Source: Gemmataceae bacterium (GTDB taxonomy: Bacteria > Planctomycetota > Planctomycetia > Gemmatales > Gemmataceae). Taken from it: DNA of 64,000 nucleotides. This document shows, one piece after another, positions 24,786 to 32,541 of the stretch; the stretch's first letter is position 1, and each line of letters begins with the position of its first letter. Both the position numbers and the translations under genes were made by a program. The stretch covers positions 18,780 through 82,779 of the forward strand of contig SHZY01000005.1 in assembly GCA_009692065.1 (NCBI GenBank), written 5' to 3'. The notes below the pieces were generated by a model. The model had not been told where the DNA came from. It worked only from the letters and a program-made list of their open reading frames with translations, and searched no databases.

Positions 24786-25946
24786 TCAATCAACCCCGCA
24801 GCAGCCATAGTTGAGCTGGCGGCCTTCGCACAGGGCCGCGAACATGCCCGGCGCCATCAGCGGCGGGCGTCCACCTCCCTTGACCGTTTCCACCTTGAGG
24901 CCCTTGATCCACTCATCGGTGACGCCGTCGAGGTCCTGCCAGGCTTTCCGGGTAAGTTCGTCGGGATTGGTCAGCGCCTTGAGCAAACCGGCCCGTTTCA
25001 TTTCCTTCGCTGCCAAGTCAATGCTCACCCGGCACTTGGCGATGCCCGGCATATATTTCAGCTTCGAGATCGCCTGGGCGTTGATCTCCTTGGACGCCGG
25101 CGTGTATTTCTTTTCGACAGCCATCTCAGCAGCCGCGGTCGGGTTCTCTTCGACCCAGCGGGCGCCCTTGAGAATGGCCCGCGTCACCTTGGCTGCCGCC
25201 TTGGGATTCTCCTTCGCCAGCTTGCCGCTGACGACCGACGCGCAGCAATACTCGTCGCTGTAGGGCTCGTCCACCGCCTGGTCGGCGATCGTGCGAACAA
25301 CGCCCTTGTCCATCAGCATCATGCCGACCGGGTCGGAAGTGGCGATCGCGTCAATCCGGCCATCCGCGACGGCCTTGCCGAGCACGTCCGGGGGGAACGG
25401 TACCCAGGTGACTTCCTTCGCCTCGTCGCTCGGATCGATGCCGGCGTTCTTGAGTACACGGCTCGCGAACAAATGGGGTGGACTCCCCTTGTGCGTGGGT
25501 ACACCAATTCTCTTCCCCTTGAGTTCTTTCACGCTGACGATGCCGGACTTGGCAGCAACCTGAACCCGGAGGCAACCCGTGTGAACGCCGCCCGTGATCT
25601 TGACATCCATGCCCGCCTCGATCGGCTTGAGCAGGTACATGATGAGCGTGTGGTTCGCGTCGAAGCGTCCCATCCCGAGACCTTCGCGTAACCCGTCCCA
25701 GTCGGTTTTTACCATCGCCACGTCCAGACCTTCCTCGGTGAAGAAGCCTTTATGGTAAGCGACGAAAATCGGCGCCTCGCAGGTCAGGCCGAGGTAGGCG
25801 ACTCTCAGTTTGATCTTTTCTTCACCCAGAACCACCGGATCCCGTCGGCAACCGACGGCAACCAGGACGAGACAGATGAGCGCCAGGGCGGAGACAAAGC
25901 TGATCGCCGTGGTACGTCGCCAACGTCGCGGCGTGGTGGTATTCAT
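24786..25946 (-). CDS. ABC substrate-binding lipoprotein (NMT1/TauA type)
   Basis: A 386-aa lipoprotein: the signal ISFVSALALICLVLVAVGC ends at a lipobox Cys. The mature region is an NMT1/THI5-like type-2 periplasmic-binding fold (LRVAYLGLTCEAPIFVAYHKGFF..EGLDV, KGKRIGVPTHKGSPPHLFASRVL, ATSDPVGMMLMDKG). An unusual C-terminal NYGCCGVD adds two adjacent Cys. The ligand cannot be deduced; relatives bind sulfonates, nitrate or pyrimidines. It is the first gene of the minus-strand series, divergent from the TPR/UnbV operon. Its N-terminal leader resembles that of the UnbV lipoprotein at 34326 (MNT..RRWRRTT / PRWHRTT). Confidence 0.88.
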   Translation of the reverse strand: MNTTTPRRWRRTTAISFVSALALICLVLVAVGCRRDPVVLGEEKIKLRVAYLGLTCEAPIFVAYHKGFFTEEGLDVAMVKTDWDGLREGLGMGRFDANHTLIMYLLKPIEAGMDVKITGGVHTGCLRVQVAAKSGIVSVKELKGKRIGVPTHKGSPPHLFASRVLKNAGIDPSDEAKEVTWVPFPPDVLGKAVADGRIDAIATSDPVGMMLMDKGVVRTIADQAVDEPYSDEYCCASVVSGKLAKENPKAAAKVTRAILKGARWVEENPTAAAEMAVEKKYTPASKEINAQAISKLKYMPGIAKCRVSIDLAAKEMKRAGLLKALTNPDELTRKAWQDLDGVTDEWIKGLKVETVKGGGRPPLMAPGMFAALCEGRQLNYGCCGVD

Positions 25947-25962
25947 GAGATCCCCGAATCAA

Positions 25963-25993
25963 TGTAGTCACCACGCGAAGCGTGATGACTACA
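25963..25993. repeat. TGTAGTCA..TGACTACA hairpin (copy 1)
   Basis: TGTAGTCACCACGC and GCGTGATGACTACA flank a 3-nt loop with one mismatch. It belongs to the same family as 26067-26097. It lies in the divergent intergenic region just upstream of the binding-protein gene. Confidence 0.75.
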
Positions 25994-26066
25994 CTGGCCC
26001 TTGAATGAACGGACCCGATGTTTCGTGCGTATCTTATATATAATTTCCGCGTCCCACAATGCTGAG

Positions 26067-26097
26067 TGTGGTCCTCACGCGGAGCGTGAGAACTACA
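26067..26097. repeat. TGTGGTCCTCACGC hairpin (copy 2)
   Basis: The arms TGTGGTCCTCACGC and GCGTGAGAACTACA fold back with two mismatches, forming the second member of the pair in the divergent promoter region 25947-26145. REP-like elements of this CACGC..GCGTG form are common in planctomycetes; an operator role is possible but not shown. Confidence 0.7.
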
Positions 26098-26145
26098 CTC
26101 CCTACGATGCGGCAGGAAAAATGGTTTGCAAGAATCGGTCCATGG

Positions 26146-29100
26146 ATGACTAACATGCAGCTAGTCCGCGATCGCCGCGCCTGGTTCGTTGCAGGGATAC
26201 TCGCCGTGATCGGTATCGGCACGTACCTCTGGTGGGGCCGACAAAGTGCCTTGCCCGGCCGCGAATCGGCGTTGTACCAGGAGTATCAACGAGCGTTCCA
26301 GGTCGGCGTCGCCGCGCTCGATGCCGGCCGGCCTGAAATCGCCAAGCCCAACCTGGAGCGCGCCGTCGCGATGATTCCTGACGAGCCGGCGGGGTGGGCG
26401 AATCTCGCGATTCTCTCCTTGCACAACAACGACTTCAAGGAAGCGGCCAAGCACCTCAAGCGTGCCCGCGACCTGGCGCCGCACAATCCCGCACTTGAAT
26501 CCCTCATGGGCCAACTCGCCGAGAAACAAGGCCGGCAAGCCGATGCGATCGGCCATTATCGCAAGGCTCTGGAAGCCAGGCCGCACGATACGGCCCTGCT
26601 TTTCACCTTGGCCAGTGCAGTCAGCCGCGAGGGCGGCGAGGGGACCGAGGCCGAGTATCAGCGTCTGCTGGAACAAATCCTCAAGCAGCAACCCAACAAC
26701 CTCCGCGTGCTCCTGAAGCGCGGACTCGTGGCATTTCAGCGTAAGGATCAAGCCGCGTTTGAGGAAACGATGGAGCGACTCGCACGGCTGGCACCGGAGT
26801 GGATCCCGCCGTCGCCCGACGAGCCAGGCGCAAAAAAAAGGCTCGGCGATGTGCGCGAGGCCGCGGCCAAAGCGCCGCGCGATGTTCCGCACCTGCTGGC
26901 CCTGCTGGAGAATATCCTGAAGCAAGAGCGTAGTTACAAAGCCGATAGCGCGGCGATCACTGCCCCGGAGAGCGCGCCGATTTATGCCTTCATGCGCCTG
27001 GCGCCCCCGCGTAACATGCCGGCGCTGCCGGACCGTGACCTGACCTTCCGAGTCGAATCGCTGATGTTCGAAGTCCTTGAGGACAAGACCCACTGGAACG
27101 TCGTTCGTCCCGTCTGGCGAATCGGCGAGCTGGAACGCAAGCGCCTGAAGGAAACGGGCGACAAGGGGGGCCACACCATCCGCCCGGCCGACACTTTCAA
27201 GCTGACGATCTTCCTCGCCAATGCCCGCGAAGTCCGGCGGGCCGACGACAAGAGCGTCAAACTCTCCTTTCCCGGCGGCCCCAACGCGGTGGCGCCGAGC
27301 GCCGCCGGCGTCCTGCCCATCGATCTCGATAACGATTACCGCACCGATGTCGTGCTGGCCGGCGCGGGGGGCTTGCGCTTTTGGCAGCAGCAGCCCGATG
27401 GAACCTATGCCGACGTCACTGCCGAGACCAAATTGCCCAAAAAAATCCTCGACGACGATTACTACGGTGCCTGGGCGGCCGACCTTGACATGGACGGCGA
27501 CCTCGACATCATCGCCGCACGCCGGTCCGGCGCGCCGGTGATGCTGCGCAATAACCGCGCTGGACATGAGTTTCCCACGTTCACAGCGATGGAGCCGTTC
27601 GCCGGCGTTCGCGACGTCCGCGGGTTCGTGTGGGCTGACCTGGACAACGACGGTGCCCCCGATGCCGTCCTGCTTGACACAGCCGGCAAGCTGCACCCCT
27701 TCGTCAACGAGCGCCACACGCAATTCACGGCCTGGCCCTTGCCCGACACCGCGGGGAAATTCCTGGCGGCAACGGCGGCCGATGTCAACGACGACGGTGT
27801 TTTCGATCTGGTGGCCCTGCGCGCGGACGGCGGCCTGGTGCGCATCTCCGACCAAGACAAGCGGAAATCGTGGCAGGTCGCTGACCTCGCCAAGTGTACC
27901 GTGCCGGCGGACGCCGCCCCCGGAAATCACACGCTTTTTGTTGAGGACTTGGACAACAACGGTACCCTCGATCTTGCCGTGGCGGGCCCGACCTCGGCCC
28001 ATGTCTTCCTGGCAGACGAAAAAGGCAAGTTTTCTCTGCCGGTCATTGATGTCGCTGTGGGCGCGGCCATGTTATTCGATGTCCACCAGGATGGCCGGCT
28101 GGACTTCCTCGGCCTCGTCGATGACCCCAAGTCCGATGCTCGCCAACTTCACCGCGCGCTCAACATCGGCAAGAAGAACTACCGCTGGCATACGATCTGG
28201 CCGCTGGCGCACCCGTTGGCCGACAACCGCATCAACACCTACGCCATCGGCGGCGAGATCGAGATCCGCGCCGGCATGCTCGTGCAAAAACAGCCGATCC
28301 ATGGCCCCGTGGTCCACTTCGGCCTGGGCGAGCAGCTTGGCGCCGACGTGGCACGAATCGTTTGGCCCAACGGCGCCCCGCAGTGGGAGTTCGATATGCC
28401 AGGCTTCCGCTTTCTGCCCGTCGTACAGCGTCTTACCGGTTCCTGCCCGTTCCTATTCACCTACGACGGCACCGGCATGCGCTTTGCCGGCGACTGCATG
28501 TGGGGCACGCCGCTTGGCATGTTTGTCAACGGCCAAAACATTGGCGAATTCCCGCAGACCACCGAATGGCTCAAGATCCCCGGCGCGCATCTCGTGCCGA
28601 GGGATGGCTACTACGACGTGCGCGTTCACGCCTGCTTGTGGGAGACCGACTATTTCGATCAAGTCGCCCTGATCGTCGCCGATCATCCGGCCAACACGGA
28701 GCTTCACGTGGATGAGCGATTTTTCTTGACGCCGACCCCGCCGCGCCTGCATGTAACAACGCCGGCCAGGCCGGTCGCCAGCGCTCTGGATCATCACGGC
28801 AAGGATGCAACCGAAGAAATACGCGCCATTGATGGCCGCTATCTCGACCGCGCCGCGCGCAGTCGGTTTCAGGGTGTTGTCGAAGACCACTGGGTCGAGA
28901 TTGACCTCGGCGACGATGCCCCGCGCGAAGGCCCCGTGCTGCTGGTGGCCCGCGGCTGGCTACAGCCGACCAATAGTTCGATCAACACAGCGCTAGCCCA
29001 GGGCAAACACGCCATGCCGCAACCGCTTTCGCTGGAAGTGCCTGACGGAAAGGGCGGCTGGAAGGTCGCGCTCCCCGCGCTCGGCTTCCCGGCAGGCAAG

Positions 29101-29754
29101 GACAAGACGATGCTCATCCGCCTCGACGACCTTGGCGAGCCGAGCCCCGTAAGCGGCCGGGTTACCCGCCGCTTCCGCCTCCGCACCAGCATGGCGATCT
29201 ACTGGGACTTCCTCGGCTACGCCACCGAGCTGGATCCGAAGCTCGCACAATTGCAACGTCCTGCGCCCTCAGCAGCCGAACTGCGTTACCGCGGCATCCT
29301 GCAAATAACCAAGAAGAATCAGAGTTCGCCGGAGATTCCGGTCTATGATAACGTGATGCCGCGTGGCCAAACGTGGCGTGATCTAACCGGTTTCTACACT
29401 CGCTTTGGCGATGTCACCGAGCTGCTTGCGAAAGTCGATGACCGCTACGTCATCATGAACGCCGGTGATGAGATCGCCCTGCGTTTTCCGGTCTCCGACG
29501 GCCCGGCGGCGGGAATGAAACGCGACTTCATCTGGGAATGCGACGGCTGGACGCGCGATGGCGATCTCAACACTCGCTTCGGCAACTCGGTGTTGCCACT
29601 CCCCGCGCACGGCGTCAAGACCGATGATCGCCCGCCGGGCCGACTGCACGATGACCCCGTGTACCGGCGCTTCCCGCGCGATTGGCAGACGTACCACACA
29701 CGCTATGTGACTTCGGAGGCGTTCGCCCTTGGCCTGCGAAACTTCCGCCGATAA
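26146..29754 (+). CDS. TPR - FG-GAP/ASPIC-UnbV fusion protein
   Basis: About 1202 aa from ATG 26146 (the track start at 26059 lies in a repeat hairpin). It has an N-terminal signal anchor (AWFVAGILAVIGIGTYLWWG), then about six TPR units (residues ~50-240). A propeller of FG-GAP blades follows (DLDNDYRTDVVLAG, DLDMDGDLDIIAA, DLDNDGAPDAVLLD, DVNDDGVFDLVAL, DLDNNGTLDLAVA). An ASPIC/UnbV-type segment (HFGLGEQLGADVARIVWPNG) comes next, and then a large C-terminal region of ~500 residues with several beta-rich domains and no recognised motif. It probably resides in the periplasm or on the surface. The next gene begins 35 nt after its stop; the two are likely co-transcribed. Confidence 0.85.
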   Translation: MTNMQLVRDRRAWFVAGILAVIGIGTYLWWGRQSALPGRESALYQEYQRAFQVGVAALDAGRPEIAKPNLERAVAMIPDEPAGWANLAILSLHNNDFKEAAKHLKRARDLAPHNPALESLMGQLAEKQGRQADAIGHYRKALEARPHDTALLFTLASAVSREGGEGTEAEYQRLLEQILKQQPNNLRVLLKRGLVAFQRKDQAAFEETMERLARLAPEWIPPSPDEPGAKKRLGDVREAAAKAPRDVPHLLALLENILKQERSYKADSAAITAPESAPIYAFMRLAPPRNMPALPDRDLTFRVESLMFEVLEDKTHWNVVRPVWRIGELERKRLKETGDKGGHTIRPADTFKLTIFLANAREVRRADDKSVKLSFPGGPNAVAPSAAGVLPIDLDNDYRTDVVLAGAGGLRFWQQQPDGTYADVTAETKLPKKILDDDYYGAWAADLDMDGDLDIIAARRSGAPVMLRNNRAGHEFPTFTAMEPFAGVRDVRGFVWADLDNDGAPDAVLLDTAGKLHPFVNERHTQFTAWPLPDTAGKFLAATAADVNDDGVFDLVALRADGGLVRISDQDKRKSWQVADLAKCTVPADAAPGNHTLFVEDLDNNGTLDLAVAGPTSAHVFLADEKGKFSLPVIDVAVGAAMLFDVHQDGRLDFLGLVDDPKSDARQLHRALNIGKKNYRWHTIWPLAHPLADNRINTYAIGGEIEIRAGMLVQKQPIHGPVVHFGLGEQLGADVARIVWPNGAPQWEFDMPGFRFLPVVQRLTGSCPFLFTYDGTGMRFAGDCMWGTPLGMFVNGQNIGEFPQTTEWLKIPGAHLVPRDGYYDVRVHACLWETDYFDQVALIVADHPANTELHVDERFFLTPTPPRLHVTTPARPVASALDHHGKDATEEIRAIDGRYLDRAARSRFQGVVEDHWVEIDLGDDAPREGPVLLVARGWLQPTNSSINTALAQGKHAMPQPLSLEVPDGKGGWKVALPALGFPAGKDKTMLIRLDDLGEPSPVSGRVTRRFRLRTSMAIYWDFLGYATELDPKLAQLQRPAPSAAELRYRGILQITKKNQSSPEIPVYDNVMPRGQTWRDLTGFYTRFGDVTELLAKVDDRYVIMNAGDEIALRFPVSDGPAAGMKRDFIWECDGWTRDGDLNTRFGNSVLPLPAHGVKTDDRPPGRLHDDPVYRRFPRDWQTYHTRYVTSEAFALGLRNFRR

Positions 29755-29789
29755 TCCCGGAGGGTAGGTCGAGCGCAGCGAGGCCCACG

Positions 29790-31646
29790 ATGAAACTAAC
29801 CAAGCAATTTGAGCAACCCGTGAACAGCACCCTCAAACAAGTCGTGATGATCGTCATCTTCCTGTGCGTGCTGGGCAGCGTCTTCGCCGTCCGCTATCTG
29901 GTTAGTAAGCCTGCCGACATCGTCACGCAGGGCTCTGAAGACTCCATCAAACGCTACGGTTTCCATCTCGAGGAAGTGTCGAAGAACGTCGGCATCGACT
30001 TCGTTCACGAGAGGCCGATTCTGGACAAAAAGCTTGAGCACATCATGCCGATCGTTGCCGCCATGGGCGCAGCGGTCTCGGTGGTCGACTTTGACCGCGA
30101 CGGCTTTGCCGACCTCTACGTCATCAACAGCGGCCCCGGCAGCAAGAACCGCCTCTACCGCAACAAGGGCGTGGACAAAGCTGGCAACCCGCTGGGCTTC
30201 GAGGACGTGGCCGAGAAGATGGGCATCGCCGATCTGAACCGCCCGGGCGACGGTGCCTGCATGGGCGCGGTCTGGGGCGACTTCGACAACGACGGCTACG
30301 AGGATCTGCTCGTTTATCGCTGGGGCAAGCCGGAGCTTTACCACAACGACAAGGGCAAGGGATTCACCCGCGTCACCAATATCGCCGGCCTGCCCAAGTG
30401 GGTCAACGCCGGCAGTGTCATCTGGCTCGACTTCGACGGCGACGGCATGCTCGATCTGTTCATCGGCGGCTACTGGGCCGACGATGTCGATCTCTGGAAC
30501 CTCACCACCACCAAGATCATGCCGGAGAGCTTCCAGTTCGCCAACAACGGCGGCCGCAGGTACCTAATGCGCAACCGCGGCTTCGATAAGCAAGGCAAAT
30601 GGCTCGGGTTCGAGGACGTTACCGAAAAGATGGGCATTACCAGCAAACGCTGGGTCCTTGCTGCCGCGGCCACCGATCTGTGCGGCACGGGCTATCCGGA
30701 CCTCGTGCTCGCCATCGACTACGGCATCAACGAATTTTACGCCAACCAGGGGGGCAAGGGATTCGTTGACAAGAGCAAAGACACACGAGTCGGCGACCGC
30801 CCCAAGAGCGGCATGAGTGTCAGCTTCGGCGACGTCTATAACCAGAGCCGATTTTGCATCTACACCACCAACATCACCGAGCCAGGCCAAATCTTGCAGC
30901 ACAACAACCTATGGGTCCCCGAACCGAATCGAACCGGCGACAAGCTGCGCTACAAGAATCTCGCCGAGGACCTTGGTGTCGGCAAGGGAGGCTGGAGTTG
31001 GGGCGCCCAGTTCGGCGACTTGAACAACGACGGTTGGCTCGATTTGTTCTTGACTAACGGCTACGTCTCGGCCGACCAGAACGACAGCTACTGGTTTGAT
31101 TATTCCATCATCGCCGGCCAAAATTCGAGCATCATCGCCGACGCCGCCCGCTGGCCCGCGATGAAGGGTCGGAGCCTGTCCGGCTATCAGCCGAACTGCG
31201 TCTGGCTCAACCGCGGCGGGAAGTTCGACGACATCGCCGCGGCCGTCGGCGTGTCCGAGACCCTGGACGGCCGCGCCGTCGTCCTCGTCGATCTGTGGAA
31301 CCGCGGTGTTCTTGATGTGGTGTTAGCCACGCAGAATGGACGGCTGCTCGTCTACAAGAACTCCGTCGCCCCGGCGAACGGCTGGATTCAGTTCGAATTG
31401 CAAGGGAGCAACAGCAACAAGAGCGCCATCGGTGCTCAGGTGACGCTTTACTGGGACGATCAGGCCCAGGTTCAGGAAGTCTCCGGCGGCTCGGGGTATG
31501 CCTCGCAGAACCAGCGGCGAATCCACTTCGGCCTCGGCAAGGCGGCGCGGGTCGAGCGTGCCGAGATCCGCTGGCCCTCCGGAAAAACGCAAACCATCAC
31601 CGCGCCGGAAATCCGAAAACTCCACAAGATCTCGGAGCCAACATGA
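29790..31646 (+). CDS. ASPIC/UnbV FG-GAP protein (UnbV-type)
   Basis: A 618-aa protein when started at ATG 29790; the track start lies in the previous gene. One N-terminal transmembrane helix (VVMIVIFLCVLGSVFAVRYLV) anchors it. Propeller blades follow (DFDRDGFADLYVINSGPG, DFDNDGYEDLLVYRWG, DFDGDGMLDLFIGG, DLNNDGWLDLFLTNGY). The C-terminus is an ASPIC/UnbV domain (SAIGAQVTLY, QNQRRIHFGLG, RWPSGKTQTI). UnbV-type proteins were named from enediyne biosynthetic loci. Its stop overlaps the next gene's ATG (ATGA at 31643-31646), so it is tightly coupled to the UnbU-like membrane protein. The 30-nt leader carries the fragment GGTCGAGCGCAGCGAGGCCC, a common planctomycete repeat half. Confidence 0.87.
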   Translation: MKLTKQFEQPVNSTLKQVVMIVIFLCVLGSVFAVRYLVSKPADIVTQGSEDSIKRYGFHLEEVSKNVGIDFVHERPILDKKLEHIMPIVAAMGAAVSVVDFDRDGFADLYVINSGPGSKNRLYRNKGVDKAGNPLGFEDVAEKMGIADLNRPGDGACMGAVWGDFDNDGYEDLLVYRWGKPELYHNDKGKGFTRVTNIAGLPKWVNAGSVIWLDFDGDGMLDLFIGGYWADDVDLWNLTTTKIMPESFQFANNGGRRYLMRNRGFDKQGKWLGFEDVTEKMGITSKRWVLAAAATDLCGTGYPDLVLAIDYGINEFYANQGGKGFVDKSKDTRVGDRPKSGMSVSFGDVYNQSRFCIYTTNITEPGQILQHNNLWVPEPNRTGDKLRYKNLAEDLGVGKGGWSWGAQFGDLNNDGWLDLFLTNGYVSADQNDSYWFDYSIIAGQNSSIIADAARWPAMKGRSLSGYQPNCVWLNRGGKFDDIAAAVGVSETLDGRAVVLVDLWNRGVLDVVLATQNGRLLVYKNSVAPANGWIQFELQGSNSNKSAIGAQVTLYWDDQAQVQEVSGGSGYASQNQRRIHFGLGKAARVERAEIRWPSGKTQTITAPEIRKLHKISEPT

Positions 31647-32521
31647 ATGTTGCCACTCCCGCCGCCGCCCCGGAAATCAAGGCGCCCAGCCGATTCCAGC
31701 AAATCAAGCCGTTTCTAGCGCCGATGCTCATCACGTGCATTCTGGCGGGCGGGCAATACGGCTACGGCATCCTGGAAACCAACGAGCAAGGCCTATTCTT
31801 CGGCCTGCCTGGCACTGCCGTCGCCATCATCGTCAGCATTGTTTTCGAACTGATCGCCGTCAAGTTTCTCAGCGGCAAGTGGCCGCACCTTGCCAGCTCC
31901 TACATCACCGGCATCAGCGTCGGCATTCTCGTGCGCTCCAATATCATCTGGTATTACGTGCTTTGCAGCCTGCTCTCCAATAGCTCAAAATACGCGCTGC
32001 GCCTCAAGAATCGCCACCTGTGGAACCCGTCGAACTTCGGCGTCAGCATGCTCCTTTTCTTCGTCCCGCAAGACGTGGTGCCCTTGAGTCTTCAGTGGGG
32101 CAATCATCCCTGGGTGCCCGTCATTATCATGTCGCTGGGGGTGATCATCCTGTTTACGCTTGGCCGACTGCACATCACACTGACCTATGTCGCTTGTTTC
32201 TGCCTACTTTCGGTGCTGCGCTCACAAATCGCCGGCACCGACCCGATCACCGAAATTGGCGTTCTCACCGTGCCGAGTTATCTGTTGTTCATGATCTTCA
32301 TGATCACCGATCCGAAGACCACGACGCGCACCTGGCCAAGGCAGATCGTCGTCACCATTGCGGTGGCCATCGTCGAAACCATCCTGCGATTGTGCCGCGA
32401 GACGCACGCGCCGTACTATGCACTGTTCATTGTGTTTCCGATGGCGAACTTGCTGGAAATCTGGTGGGAGAATCGGGCCAGCATTGACGCCGGACAAAAG
32501 CCGGGGCCAGGCGGGCGCTAA
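31643..32521 (+). CDS. NqrB/RnfD-like membrane protein (UnbU-type)
   Basis: A 292-aa polytopic membrane protein with about eight helices. The family features HLWNPSNFGVSMLLFF near residue 130 and PSYLLFMIFMITDPKTT near 215 match the NQR2/RnfD/RnfE family. The flavin-attachment motif (SGAT) of NqrB/RnfD is not seen, and no other Nqr or Rnf genes are nearby. It is therefore best viewed as a UnbU-type relative, the membrane partner of UnbV in enediyne loci. It overlaps the UnbV gene by 4 nt. The stop codon is embedded in GCGGGCGCTAAACG, a half site of the CGTTTAGCG repeat family. The transported or oxidised substrate is unknown. Confidence 0.75.
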   Translation: MNVATPAAAPEIKAPSRFQQIKPFLAPMLITCILAGGQYGYGILETNEQGLFFGLPGTAVAIIVSIVFELIAVKFLSGKWPHLASSYITGISVGILVRSNIIWYYVLCSLLSNSSKYALRLKNRHLWNPSNFGVSMLLFFVPQDVVPLSLQWGNHPWVPVIIMSLGVIILFTLGRLHITLTYVACFCLLSVLRSQIAGTDPITEIGVLTVPSYLLFMIFMITDPKTTTRTWPRQIVVTIAVAIVETILRLCRETHAPYYALFIVFPMANLLEIWWENRASIDAGQKPGPGGR

Positions 32522-32541
32522 ACGTAGACGGGACCGGGCAA

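Noticed and set aside
31643-32521. A complete Rnf or Nqr complex
   Set aside because: Only one NqrB/RnfD-like subunit is present, without the SGAT flavin motif or other subunits.
16061-32521. An enediyne or other polyketide cluster
   Set aside because: UnbV/UnbU-type proteins are present but no PKS, thioesterase or UnbL-type gene is in the window.
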